DNA of 64,000 bases, taken from the NCBI RefSeq assembly GCF_000143415.4, contig NW_003314285.1, positions 593,469 through 657,468 on the forward strand. The letters run 5' to 3'. The stretch comes from Selaginella moellendorffii (taxonomy: Eukaryota; Streptophyta; Lycopodiopsida; Selaginellales; Selaginellaceae). Within the stretch, counting starts at the first letter, position 1, and each line of letters begins with the position of its first letter. Below, one piece after another: positions 11,800-24,674 of the stretch. The notes under the pieces are model-generated. The model was not told the origin of the DNA, made no database searches, and saw nothing but the letters and a program-made list of their open reading frames with translations. The translations under genes and the position numbers were made by a program.

Positions 11800-11810
11800 G
11801 GGGGGGAGAG
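11800..11810 (+). other. Polypurine tract of L3
   Basis: GGGGGGGAGAG directly before TGTCATGAATG, the start of the L3 LTR. A purine run abutting a TG is the plus-strand priming site of LTR retroelements and orients L3 rightwards. Confidence 0.75.
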
Positions 11811-12665
11811 TGTCATGAATGTGACTTCGGGTATCCAAAGTTACCTGTTAGCCAGTCCTTTCGGATATTCTTTCCTTATTGCCACGATGGCAGGAGGTCG
11901 GTATTGCTAGACCCATTATCAGTTGCTAGTTGAGAAACTGGTTAATGACCATGTATTTAGATTGGATAAACATAAGGTAGGAACCCTATGTGTTTCTTAC
12001 TGAGCATACTCAGCCTGATTTGAGAAAATTGAGTCCTTGGCGTGCACTTGCTAGTATCAAGAACCCCCGCAATATTGAGTTTGGTCCCTCAATATTCACT
12101 AAATGGTAGCTTACCATGTCTGCCAAACACCTTCACTATCATACACTTTGTGTTAGTACCATTCGGTCCTAAATGCTATTTATGGAAAGTGTCTAGACTT
12201 GCTTATTTGGCATATCTACAGAATGTAGAGATTGTCCTGAACACAATGGTGTTCATCCCATGTCCAAATTCACAATCTAGTGCCATTCCATATTTAGTAA
12301 GTTTCGAGCTTGTCCCAGAGACTAACTCCTGATACTAGGGGGGGGGGGGGTTCCAAATGTATAGTAGGGATAGTGGGTAGGTCGGGCATGGCCGACCAAC
12401 TTGAAGCATAGTCTAGCTCCCACTTGCGTGCCTGTCCTTGTTCTACATCCGGCTTGGGGCTAATCCTAAGCTCCACACCATGCTAGCTGGTGGAGTACCC
12501 ATATCCGTGCGTTAGGCCACCGGTATGCTGAAATAGCGCTAGACTCTATTTGGACACATTTTGCGTGTTGGTCCTAGCATTGGGATGCTGAATACTCTAG
12601 GACTGTTCCAAGTTGCTCCGTGCTCCTATCCCTTCGCTCCTTGGGCTGTATGCTTGAAAGTGTAA
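11811..12665 (+). repeat. L3 3' LTR, first part (split by L2-Z)
   Basis: Begins TGTCATGAATG after the polypurine tract. Matches the reverse complement of 59262-60269 (for example the two homologous 96-codon accidental frames at 12042-12332 and, reversed, 59740-60030). It breaks off at 12665, where TGTGAGAC of an inverted L2 LTR begins, and resumes at 45844. Contains a run of G at 12340-12350. Confidence 0.78.
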
Positions 12666-14178
12666 TGTGAGACACAAAATCCCTAGGCCCCAAAGTGGAG
12701 CCGGAAGGGCGCCACATGGTAGTGGCCGAAGCGAGAGCCAAACGAGCGTAACACGTTTGGACCAAAAGCTCCGACTTGAAATGTCAAGAGCGGGAGTGGA
12801 ACTCCCAACAAAGTGCTCGAGGAACGAGCACGAGGCGAGCAAAAGGCGAGGCTCCAAAAAGGGACCCAAAAGGACCAACACATGACACGTGGGAGTGTCC
12901 GAGATGGACTCGAGTTGGAGTCCGAAGTGGAGTCCGAGATGGACCCGAGTTGGAGTCCGAAGTGGAGTCCGAGATGGACCCGAGATGGAGTCTGAGATGG
13001 AGTCCGAGATGGAGTCCGAGGTGGACCCGAGATGGACCCGAAATGGAGTCCGAGATGGAGTCCGAGATGGACCCGAGATGGAGTCCGAGGTGGACCCGAG
13101 ATGGACCTGAAATGGAGTCCGAGATGGAGTCCGAGATGGACCCGAGATGGAGTCCGAGATGGAGTCCGAGCTGGACCCGAGATGGACCCGAGATGGAGTC
13201 CGAGATGGAGTCCGAGATGGACCCGAGATGGACCCGAGATGGAGTCCGAGATGGAGTCCGAGATGGAGTCCAAGATGGAGTCCGAAGTCGAGACCGAGAC
13301 CGGGACCGAGACTGGGACCGAGACCGAGACCGAGACCGAGATCGGGACCGAGACCGAGACCGAGGCCAAGGCTGAGACCGAGGCCGAGCCCGAGTCCGAG
13401 TCCGAATCCGAGTCCAAGTCCGAGTCCGAGTCCGAGTCCGAGTCCGGAGCCTGAGAGGGTGAAAGCCCAAAGCGTTCGTCTCCCAGACCCTGGGGGGTTT
13501 GGTGAGCTCCAAAAGTATAGTAGGGGGGAGGACTGCAGTAGAGCCAGTTTGGCCAGGAAAGGCCAGTTTGGCCCAGGAAGGCCGGACCCAGTGTTGGGTG
13601 ATGAGCTGCCCACTGGGAAGTCCAAGACTAGAGTGAACACGGACCGACAAGCAGGGTAGCTTGGTGAAGTGTTCAAGAGCCGGCTCTAGTTCCCCCGGGA
13701 GATCGACTGGCTGATGCTCCCAGTCCAAGTGTGGGTGGCACTACCTACTTGGATACCTGGTGTGGCTCAACGGAACCCGCTCTAAGCCCATGGCTAGAGC
13801 ACCCAAGGGCAGAAGGCGAGGAGAGTACCCAGGTGGCTCGCGTAAGGCCACGGTGTTCCGAAATGTTGTCCCAAAGGCCTAGACTGTGGAAAGGAAGAGG
13901 AGCAGGCCTCTGGGGTAGTGACCAAGGACACAATCGTGTGGTGAGGAAGTCCCAGAGGACTGTGGGACTTAGTGGTCGGGCCTGTGGGTCTCGATCCAGT
14001 GGCAGTGTTGGCAAACACGACCAGGGGCAGAAAGGGACTTAGTGAGGACTGACAGAGGGATATTGGGGAAGGCTATTCCCCTTGTCGATGGGCATCCTAA
14101 GGATGCTAAGGATGAGATCTGAGATGACCACTCATGGATGGTTTGCCAAGTCTCGGCGAGCCAAGACTGTGATGCAAT
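12666..14178 (+). repeat. L2 LTR, inverted arm of head-to-head pair
   Basis: Reverse complement of the LTR at 5714-7308, from its CA end (TGTGAGACAC at 12666) inward to LTR position about 280 (near 14176). Carries its own reversed CTCGGA tract at about 12900-13455. Confidence 0.8.
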
Positions 14179-14179
14179 A

Positions 14180-15537
14180 GGTATGGGAATACCCTTCCCT
14201 AATAGTTCCTACCAAATCCCTTTCCAGTCCATGGCCATGTTCGCCAACACTGGCACTAGATCAAGGCTCGCAGGCCCAGCCACTAAGTCCCGTTGTCCTT
14301 TGGGACTTCCTCACCATGTGATTGTATCCTTAGTCACTACACTAGAGGATTGCTCCTCCTCCTTTCCCCAGTTTGGGACTTTGGGACAACATTTCGGAAC
14401 ACCGTGGCCCTACACAAGCCCCGTAGGTACTCTCCCCACCTTCCGCCTTTAGGTGCTCTAGCCATGGGCTTAGAACGAGGTTTTGTTGAGCCACACCAGG
14501 TATCCAAGTAGGTAGTGCCACCCACACTTGGACTGGGAGCATTGGCCAGTTGATCTCCCGGGGGAACTAGAGCTGGCTCTTGAACACTTCACCAAGCTAC
14601 CCCGCTTGTTAGTCCGTATTCACTCTAGTCTTGGACTTCCTAGTGGTCAGATCATCACCCAACACTGAGTCTGGCCTTCCTGGGCCAAATTGGCTTTTCC
14701 TGGCAAAATTGGCTCCACTGGAGTCCTCCCCCTTACTATACTTTTGGAGCTCACCAAACCCCCCAGGTTTTGGGAGACGAATGCTTTGGGCTTTCACCCT
14801 CTCAGACTCGAACTCAGACTCAGACTCGAACTCGGACTCAGATTCGGGCTCGGGCTCGGTCTCGGCCTTGGCCTTGGGCTCGGTCTTGGTCCTGGTCTCG
14901 GTCCTGGTCTCGGTGTCGGTCTCGGTCTTGGTCTCGGTCCCGGTCTAGGTCTCGACCTCGGACTCCATCTCGGGTCCATCTCGGACTCCAACTCGGACTC
15001 CATCTCAGACTCCGTCTTGGTCCATCTCGGACTCCGTCTCAGTCCATCTCGGACTCCATCTCGGGTCCATCTCGAACTCTTTCTTGGACTCCATCTCTGG
15101 TCCATCTCGGACTCCGTCCCAGTCCATCTCGGACTCCGTCCCAGTCCATCTCGGACTCCGTCCCAGTCCATCTCGGACTCTGTCTCAAACTCCATCTCGG
15201 GTCCATCTCAGACTCCATCTCAGACCCCATCTCGGGTCCATCTCGGGCCCATCTCCGACTCCATCTCAGACTCCATCTCGGGTCCATCTCGGGTCCATCT
15301 TGGACACTTCCACGTGTCATGTGTTAGTGCTTTTTGGTTCCCATTTTAGAGCCTCACTTATTGCTTGCTTCATGCTCATTCCTCAAGCACTTTGTTGGGA
15401 GTTCCACTCCCGCTCTCGACCTATCAAGTCAGAGCTTTTAGTCCAAACGTGTTATAGTCGTTTGGCTTTCGCATCAGCCACTACCACGTAATGCCCTTCT
15501 GGCTCCACTTTGGGGCCTAGGGATTTTGTGTCTCACA
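14180..15537 (-). repeat. L2 LTR, direct arm of head-to-head pair (3' LTR of Z, truncated)
   Basis: Same orientation as 5714-7308, starting near LTR position 370 and ending CTCACA at 15537, next to the Z internal region. With 12666-14178 it makes an inverted repeat of about 1.36 kb arms with almost no spacer. CTCGGA-type tract at about 14802-15300. Confidence 0.8.
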
Positions 15538-18500
15538 ACACCACCACCCATAGACAAAGTTCGATGTCCTCATCGAATGATAAACCATTTTATAAAGTAA
15601 TACTAACATGTATCACCCTTTCCATCTTTGGTATCTAGCCAATACTCGTCAATGGTTTAACACCGAAGGCTCACCATGCCTTGTCTATCCTCTAAGGAGC
15701 ATAGCCTCTCCAACTTAGAGGCTTATTTGACCACTTGTGAAGGTTCTTTCCTTTTATTGGTTTAGTTCTCACTAAACCGGTTAGAGACACCCTCTCTAAC
15801 TCAATTCCACAACTCATTTTTGAGTAGTCTCAGATTCCATCGATATAACCTTTGCACTTTGGAACTTTTAATTTTGACTTCTCAAAGTCAATTTCCTAAG
15901 TGTCTCCGACACCTTACGTTGCCCATGGGGCAACTCCACTTCCCCATCTTAGGAAGTTCTTTACTTGAGGGCACCATCATCCCCTCTTTGATATCGTGCC
16001 ATATTTGGCACTAAGTTCTAGTTATCATAAGTTATGCTAAAGCTGTCCACGGCTCTATCATTTGGCTACTTTGCCGCTCCTTCCTTAAAGCTTTCATCTT
16101 TGCCAACTTGGAGCATTTGGGAATCCATCCTTGGAAGAACACTTCCTTTCTCACCATCCGTTAGTATCTAACACCTTAGTGTTCTATGCCTAACTTTGCC
16201 ATTTGAATTCCCTCCATTGAACTCTATGGCCCATATTTGGCCACTAATCTTTTGCTTTTATCTGTTGATTGTTGCATTGAGCAACATAGGATCACTACCT
16301 CCATTCTCAAAGTATCCTTTTGGTTCCATGGCAAAGGCTCTACTTTGCTAAGTCCAAAGGGTACTCACCCCTAGTAGGTCTCTTTAGCATTTTCTACTAC
16401 GGGCTCCGTCCATGACCCAACTTTGCGACCCTCCTATAGGTCTCTCCTAGAGGCTACTTTCTTAGACTTATTATACCATCGTATTGGCACAACTAATTTC
16501 CCTTTAAGTGTCCTTCCCACTTGGTCATCTTGACCAAGTCACATCATTATCAATAGTTCAAATCAACGTTTTAAACTAGGAATCATATTCCTTAACCCAA
16601 ATAAAGACTTTGTCCTTGTTTAGCCACAAGATCACCTAGTGATCTCATCTTGACCCCTTAACAAGTTTACCAATGGTAAGATTGCTCAGAGCGAAAGCTC
16701 GGCATATCTAACTTGAATCACTATGGCGCAAAAGGCTCCAAGGCCGTGGTGAATGAGATGGGGACACCCAATCTCAGTTGCTCTGATCCTTGGCCGAAAG
16801 AGGCTAAGCTTGTGCGCACCGCCAAATGTGGGGGATGCCCTCGGGGTCATAGTCAACAATTTAAAGGGGTTTAGAAGACCTAGTTCCTATCACGACTCCG
16901 GAGCATCTCCAGCTTAGCGGTGTGCCCAAGCCAATCTTCTCACTGAGAGTCCATGACCACCGAAATATGAGTGTCCTCATATTCTAAACCATCACCACGC
17001 CCTAGTGATTTGGGACTCGAACCCAAGCACTAGAGGGTTGGGACTCGAACCCAACCTCCGTATATGCATCTACGAATGGCATCACCCTAGATGCCTGGTG
17101 TGACTCCCCATGCTGGTGCACCAACTTATAGCTAAAGCACGCTATAGATCATAGCTTAGGAACTTAGTTCCTCCACACTGCCAAGTCCTCTCACTTGACA
17201 AGTCTGTGATCATGCATGGACTCCTCCATGCTCGGCCCCATGGGCCACCCCTTTTGAAGTTAGCACTTTCAACTAGGGGATTTGTCCCCCTGACTTGCCA
17301 ATCTCACTTAGCAAGTCATCCAACCCCCGTAACATGGTTCATGCATAAGTGTGAAAGTCCTTAACCATCAACTTTCGTTAAAAACCCTCTCTTTGAACAC
17401 TCGGGAACCACTTCCCCAACCTTGATAGCCTCGCCTCATGGCCAGCTTCAAGATTACACTTCTGCTGCACCACTCTGATTTCGCGCACTCTAGGAACCAT
17501 TTACCCTTGGATTTCTAGGTACTAAGCTACTTAGAATCGTCTTCGGGAACTTTCAAGGAACTTTGTTCCTTAGCTTGCTAAGGCTTCTCCTTTGCAAGCT
17601 CCCTACTCACCATATGGTCCAATATGGATAATTCCACATTTTAGACTCTCTATAGCACCGCGTTGCTAATAATAACATCCTTGAGCACCCTCTTGATTCT
17701 TCACTCCCAACTTGCATAACCACCATTGGTTATGCCTTTTGATTTCTATAGTTCAGTTCCATCCCAATACTACTTGCTTTTTGGCCCCATATGTTTCCTT
17801 TGGTTATTCTCCTCTAGACTAGGAGGATAGCTTTGCACATTTTACCATGCTTTAGTAAGTATTCATAGGGATGAATCTACTTAATAGATTAGGGAGTGGT
17901 TCCTCAATCTGGGCATGCTCATTTTATAATCCCACACACTGGGATTACCATTGCTACTTATGGGCCTCCATATGCCCATCACTAGCCTTGCCAAAATCCC
18001 ATTTTTGGCTTTGTCCAAATCGGGTAGACAGATTCCTCCCGTCTCCACAACCTTGGACATTTGGATGGCATCTCCTATCCATCATTCACTAGGGATTCAG
18101 TCTCTTGGGCCTTATTTATTACCCTCGCAACACTAAACACCACCTTCTGGTGTTCCAGAGTGTTTGGGTGTCCTAATGATGGTCTCTTTGACAATGAGTA
18201 TTTCTTTTTTCAGTATATCACAACATAAGCAATTTATTCCCCGTAAGGGTATATCTAACTTCTTTATGCCATTAAGAAGTCTTGGGTAGTTATCTTCTAC
18301 CCATTTAACCAATTATCTTGCACCTCTTGTTTAGTTGCCCCCATAGTTATTAAAGTCCCTACCACCTCAATTGGCTTGGGTGCTTCCACATCTCCATAAT
18401 TATCTTGGTCACCACACTCTAACCACATGCCTTCCAGTTTAGGCTATGCCATTCCCTTGGCAAGGGGTTCCCATGAACCCATCAACATAACCTCAAGGTA

Positions 18501-19574
18501 TCACTTTGGCACATTTAGTGTCTTTACACCAACGGTTCCACGAGCCTACCTCTATGACACTTTTTACTTGTGTCTAGGTCTTTGCCAAGACCAAAGCAGT
18601 CATTTTTCATGCCAACTATTAGTTAGCATTGCACCATAGTGTTCATACACAACTCTATGCCAAAGTTGCTTTTTTCCTTAGGGAACACCTTTCCCACGAC
18701 TTTAGCATGGCCCATTCTACTATCGATGAGATACCCTCTATTCTCATCCTTGAATCCTATGATCCCCCCATCCTTCGTGGGATACAACACACCTCAGTCC
18801 AAATGCTTCCATCAATCCTTTAGGATTATTCCTTGACTCTATTTGAGTCATCCAGCTTTTTGGACTTTGTCATCCGACGACCCATGAGGTCCTACCTTTG
18901 AGGTGCCAGCTCACTGGAATACAACTTCTTGTATTCAAGTCCTACTCACAAGGACCATCTTTGCAAGTGTTACTCCGACACTTGATTTGTTCTCTTTGGG
19001 CAACCTTTTGCCCCTTACGACCACTTGTCCATGTGATGAGAATACCAACTCATCCTCTGAGTACATCCCTAACTCCTTCTGTTGTTCCAGCATTTATTAG
19101 AGGTAGCTCCGGCTACCATTTCAAGGACTCGTGTCCTTTTCCATATTTGACCTCCCATGGTCATTACTTCTAGTCTCACATTCATGAGCACCAACCTCAA
19201 CTATATGAGGATAATGTTGTGACTCCTTTATTGCTTTGGAGTCTCTATCTTTCACATGATCCCAACTATAATCGTTTACCAAAACTACATTAGCTAATTG
19301 GCTACATCAAACACTCATCTGGATCACATCCTCAACTCTCCGAGGAAACCCTCATACTGTTCCCAAGATCCCAAAGTTGTTCCCTTACTGGCCCCTTTTC
19401 TATCCACCACATCGCGCCCAAGTTCACGCATGAACTTGAGTGGAGAGCCATATCCTCTCGACATGCTACTCCTCAAAGATAGGCCCACTCCTAGGACCTT
19501 CCGATGCCAATATCAATAGTGATATACTTGAGCACCAATAAAAGTCGGACTAAGGAACAGCTCCGATACCAAAT
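15538..19574 (-). mobile_element. Internal region of L2-Z, non-coding (LARD-like)
   Basis: About 4.0 kb between an LTR end (15537) and an LTR start (19575), without any recognisable gag or pol segment. Its first 2.2 kb match 7309-9505 and most of it matches 60939-64000. The longest frames are short and not shared in frame with the homologous copies, so they are not genes. Confidence 0.72.
19560..19573 (-). other. Primer-binding site of L2-Z
   Basis: The minus strand next to the LTR start at 19575 reads TTTGGTATCGGAGCTG, one base off the iMet-tRNA site used by R1 (TGGTATCAGAGC). It orients L2 leftwards and marks 19575-45843 as its 5' LTR. Confidence 0.7.
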
Positions 19575-19605
19575 TGTAAGCGACTAATTTTTCCATTCTA
19601 CTTTA
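19575..19605 (-). repeat. L2-Z 5' LTR, outer 31 bp (left of element 1)
   Basis: TGTAAGCGACTAATTTTTCC.., identical in layout to 5714-5744, ending with the TTTA target (19602-19605) duplicated by element 1. Confidence 0.85.
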
Positions 19606-19629
19606 AAGCTCTATTTCGTTAAAGTGGGA
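19606..19629 (+). repeat. Terminal inverted repeat, element 1 (gene A side)
   Basis: AAGCTCTATTTCGTTAAAGT then GGGA, followed by TTTATTCAGTAAAATGGGAC, the gene A-side subterminal sequence shared by all three elements. Confidence 0.95.
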
Positions 19630-20221
19630 TTTATTCAGTAAAATGGGACTAGGTACAAATTTTCAAGTATTTGAAAATGACGTGAAATTATATGCTTTTT
19701 GTCCAGGGGCTAGACATATCTGGGGCATGGTGACTAGCGCGGTGACTTTGTGTCCAGACTGAGTCCATCTGGTTGTATAATAAATCTCATTGTCAAGGTG
19801 AACAAGCCGAATCTGAAGCTAAAGAAAAGCGATGGCATGCGCGCACACACTATTTGTTTGTTCATTGAGCGTGTGGTGAGCTTTCCAAGATGAACGTCAT
19901 TCCTATTAGCCAGACATATAACTTAATGGTGAGAACATTTAGATATTATTCAATGTTATCTTTTTCTAACGAATCTAATTGTGAAGGTGTAGCAAGAGGC
20001 ATTGCTAGTCTAGAGAAGTCATTTAACTCATTTGACCCTTAGTGTATTTTCATGAAACTAAATAACATTCATATTATTAAGGAATTTCTCTAGTACCTTT
20101 TTTTTACGACATAGAGGCTTGCATTTCTTTCAAAGGTGATTTAGTAAAAGGCCTGAGGGCACATGCCATTCTATTTCTCAGACCGGTATTAAGATATACT
20201 AGTGCAAAGGGCCATATGCCA
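19630..20221. other. Gene A-side subterminal region, element 1
   Basis: Non-coding, AT-rich, conserved at 38336-38927 and 58642-59233. Contains partial palindromes and a short inverted stretch AAATTTTCAAGTATTTGAAAAT next to the TIR that may bind transposase. Confidence 0.6.
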
Positions 20222-23200
20222 TCACGCCTCCTCTGATTCAGATTCAGATTGTTCACCTTGAAATAAAATACATTAGAAACTTAGTAAAGGAATATTAATG
20301 AATCTCACCTTGAACCCGGGTTATGAATGCTCTTGCTGCATCTCTTGCATGGTCTGGCAAGGTGATGGTGGCACTCTGCTTCCGCATCCAACCATGCACA
20401 ACATTATCCACCGATATGCTCATGCTGGGATCCCTTGGATTCAGCACCCATCTCTTTTCTAGGCAATCCTTCGTATATCTGGAACTTGGCTTGAACCACT
20501 CCACAGTTACATTGAAGGAGTTAGTTTCCGCGTCCTCCTCTGCATCAGTGATGCAGCGCCCCACCCATATCATTTGTTTTTTATTACTGGGTTTGACAAG
20601 CACGACCATTCCTTTGCAGACCTGTACTGGATTGAATGCTGAATCCGGCTTCTTGTTCCTCGGCCCACAATAGTGATCCTCAACATCGTTATCTATCACT
20701 GCATTTCCAGATGACATTGTTCCGCTACTATCTGGTGCTCTGGGTTCTGGCCAAAAGGACTCTTCCAATTCTTCATATACAACCGGCCCATTTTGGATAG
20801 CAGATATAATCTTCTCCCAGTATTCGAGCAAAGGCTTGCACCTCTTAAAATAGGATTCTCCACCAAACACCAACCCCCTCTTCCAGAAGGCAATATGCTG
20901 TCTAATCCCGGCCACTATACTTTCCTGGTCTTTGAGTCCATCCGGGTGCATCGGCCGTGGGGAACCCTGAGGAATCATAGGTTCCCCAGTTATGGGATCT
21001 CTCTTGAAGAGTTCAATGCCATCCACTAGCAGCCACACTATGTCCCATTCTCTCATCTTGTACCTCATCACTGGAGCACCGTCACGCATGCTGAAATGAA
21101 ACTGAAGAGGCTTGGAGTGGCCAATCAGCGTTTCGGATCCGTCCCTGATGTAGCCTCTTACAAACCCCTTAAAGTCTGGAACCTCTGTCACAAGTGCAGC
21201 TTCAACAGTGCCTTTGATGCAATTTTGGAATTCATCGTAGAGTTGTGGGAGGGTGAGGACATTGGATCGCCGGAGGGACTCTGCCAGGTGACTGAACATG
21301 GCATCGACGTCTTCATGAGTGTGCCCAACCATGAGAAAGCCAAGTGTAACTGTTTCAAATATGCCTTTGGCAACAAGCATCGCCAAGTATGCGAAGACGT
21401 ACATGTTTTTGTTCTCACTGCCAGCATTGTCTGTTTGGAGCAGAAGATGGGGTGGAAGGCCACATCGGCCGCAAGAACTTCCTTGAGATTCTGCTTCGTT
21501 TGGATGAGGCTGTGCATTCACCGGGCGACTAGCCTCGTCGGAATGGCATGAGGCCTCACGTGATAACCCTACAATCTGACGGCCAACATATTCACTGGGA
21601 TGGCATGGGGCCCCACACGATACTGCAAGCCTTTGCTCCTCCTCCAGCTGAACCCTGTATGGGGTTCGATCGACAAGGGCCTTATGCAAGGGTTGGCCGT
21701 TCAGCTCAGTCTGCACACTTTGCAGAGACCTTAAGTGTTTTGCTAGGGACGCAATCATCATGTTTGCACCCCCGCCACCCCATAGAGGTACAAAGAAGTT
21801 CCCATAGTTCTAGGCACCATGCCCATGAGCGATTATGCCAAACAGAGACACAAGCAGCTGCATGGATGAAGAGATTGCCTTGGGGGCAGGATTGAGTTGA
21901 GGTAAGCACGTCTTTTTCTGGTCCATTTTGTCGTGGATGATGCAGAGGTAAGAGTCAGGTCTCTCCATGGAGAGAATCCTGTTATGATAATATGCAGTCC
22001 TGCTGCTTCTCTGCTCGATGTTGTGGTCGAGCCGCCTTCTAACTAACGTCTCTCGCTCTTGAGCGCTGCAAGAATTCTTCGACAAAGCCATTTTGATAGC
22101 AGTGCACTCGTCACACTTTGAAAAGCTAGAGTACTTTCCTATACTCACATCCCTGAACCTGTTGCTCCACAATCTACTAAATCTAGATTGGCTCAGCTTC
22201 CTGTAGCCATTACTCTGGAGTTCCCGATTCACATCTTCCAATATGGCCCCCTTGGTATACATGGAAGGGAGAACTCGTTGGGTGTCTCGTGTTCCATATT
22301 CCAAGAGGCGGGTTTTATGTGGTTGCTGCTCGCTACATGTCTCGACAAACCTTTTGAAGATTGCCTCTCCATATACAACATGACCCCTGGTTTTGTGCAT
22401 ACCGTCGTTCCCATGGACTGCCTGTTGAACCCTTTGTTCCTCGAACTCAGTTTTGATTCTGTAGAATGTGCTTCGAGGGACTCCATAAATGATTCTCCAT
22501 GCCTTCATGCAGACCAAACCCCTCTAAAAGACCATGCCCCCCACCTGATGTTCTGAAGCATCAACAGATGACCGTAATGCCTCATACACAAAATTGCGAG
22601 CTGCCTTCCAGGACAATGTCTTGTATCTTGCTCTCTCCTCTTCAATAGCATCCCAATCAGCATGTTGACAGCACCTCCTCCTGCAACAAGCAACTGTCGA
22701 GACCATTCGAACCTCCATCGCCATTTTCTGCCTTTTCGGTTCGTTGCTTAGATCCCTTTGGCTGCGCTGTAGGAAGGTGTACTTTCTTTTCCCATGAAGA
22801 GATGTTCTGTCATCAGTTGTAGTGGTGTTTGATTGTGAATCCTTCACATTCTCAAACACTAAATGCCTCAATTTCCACCGCACAATGCTTCCAATAGTCA
22901 GACTGTTTTCTTCTGTGTCAACAACCTCTAAAATCGCAACTCCAATATCATCCCAGCCCAATTCTTGATTAGCAACCGCATCTCTTGGATCGACAACTGT
23001 GGCTAAGCCCTCAGCTACCACCTCCCCCTCGGGGTTGTTTAGAAACACCTTTGCCTGAATCCATGTAGCACGGTTCTTAAGATCCACGGAGGGAACATGC
23101 GTCGCACTTGCGCTGTCCCCAACATCTGCTTTCTTCTGCAGATTTTTCAAGGCAACAACAACATTTACCCCGACGACCATCTCTCCTCGTTCAATAGCAA

Positions 23201-23363
23201 CCACATTCCCATCGAAGACAGTCTCTACTGATACAGCAGCATTGCCTTCCCTAAGCCTTTGACAGTGTATAACAAAGTTTCGATCCATAGACACAAGGGT
23301 CCCTTTTGCAACTCTCTTCCCACCATTCAAAATGTAAACCTTTTCCCCAACCCTGAAGGCCAT
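20222..23363 (-). pseudogene. Gene A of element 1: DUF7869-type transposase, two nonsense codons
   Basis: Homologous over its full length to the intact gene A of element 3 (exon 23363-20309, 52-nt intron, last exon 20256-20222), with no net indel. Two TAG codons interrupt it, at codon 280 (22526-22524) and codon 518 (21812-21810); in both places elements 2 and 3 have CAG. The split gives three open pieces that should not be read as separate genes. The putative acidic catalytic residues remain (QTDNAGSENKN, VGHTHEDVDAMF). The 5' leader with palindromes lies at 23364-23680. Confidence 0.9.
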
Positions 23364-23436
23364 TCTGAAAGTGCAGAAAAGAAGTTAAGACCATACAAAA
23401 AATGATTGGAGAATGGCATAAATCATAACATACCAA

Positions 23437-23630
23437 ATAGCATGAGGCCACATGCCATTATTCAAACATGCTATTGACACCCACGTGAAATTTCGCATTC
23501 ACAAAATTGGCATGAGGCCTCATGCCATCTTGATATACACACAGCTGCAGGCAAGTAAAAACATACATGACAATACGCTAGCCATGAAATTGCAAGGGCC
23601 CAAGATGGCATGTGGCCTCATGCCATTTCT
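23437..23630. repeat. Three palindromes in gene A leader, element 1
   Basis: Copies at about 23437-23458, 23506-23528 and 23607-23628, same layout as element 2, reversed. Confidence 0.88.
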
Positions 23631-24649
23631 AAATGTGGTCCTAAACCATTCCATGGTGAACATACCAGGAAGCACAAGTGCCGAATATCAAGAGGAAGCG
23701 GTAGCCACACCAAAGACAGTGCCGCTCGCAACACCGCAACTACTCGTAGTGCCGCTCGTAACACCGCAACTGCTCGTAGCGCCGCTCACACAAACTGCCA
23801 CTCGCATAAACTGCCGCTCGCAATGGCGCTCGCAATGCCGCAACCGCTTGTAGACACATAAACCACAGCTCACAATGCCGCTTACACAAGCAGCGCTCAC
23901 TGCGCTCAGCGGAACCAAGAACACGGCACACAAAAATGATAGACCTAGGAATGAGTTCGAGAATTCAAAAATAACACACGTTTGAACGTCACATCAAATC
24001 CTCTGACAAACCAGATCTTATGATTCCTCTGACAAATTTCAAACTGAGTAGCTTCTAGACTTTGCTGTCGGAGGTTGAACTTTGTCACATCATGTCCTTG
24101 CCTCGATCCAGCTGTGCCATGTCAGTGATTCGAACTTTGCCATGCCATGTCAGCGATCCGCGCCAAGATTATTCGCCGTGTAAAGGAATAATTATGCTGT
24201 GTCTGTACGTCCATTTATGGCAATATAAGGCCACACGCCATTCAAAGAATAATGCTAGTCGAGCATTTTTTGGTGCATTTTTGGGTTCAAAATTGCATGA
24301 GCCCACATGCTATAAAGTTTACCTGTACCAAAAATAGAAACAGCTTTATTTACTTGGGAATTTAAGTGGTTGAGGCATTTTTAAACTTACAAACATATGC
24401 CCTACTTACATTCATTTGGTTGCTTAAAATTCAAAAATATTATAAACCTTTCTTTTTGCATTTTCAATGTTTTCAATTATGGTTTTTGATTTTCACAGGA
24501 CCAGCCTAGTAATCTATTTGCATCCCGTCATGTTTATAGCTAGCTTTCGTTTGTCCCCTTCACTAGCCTGAGATACATCTGCTAGGCATCTGCCTCTTAC
24601 AGCATTTGCCCAGAAAGGGCATCTTTCTTCACGCAGCATTTGCCACATG

Positions 24650-24674
24650 TTTAGGGTTAGGGTTTAGGGTTTAG
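24650..24674 (+). repeat. Interstitial telomere-type repeats, element 1
   Basis: TTTAGGG/TTAGGG units, one unit shorter than in element 2, at the equivalent site in the reversed element. Confidence 0.85.

Noticed and set aside
12042-12332. 96-codon frame repeated at 59740-60030 on the other strand
   Set aside because: Both lie inside L3 LTR copies; similarity reflects repeat homology, not a gene.
14091-14105. GCATCCTAAGGATGC as the turning point of the inverted LTR pair
   Set aside because: The inverted arm continues beyond it to about 14176, so the junction lies near 14180 and not at this small palindrome.
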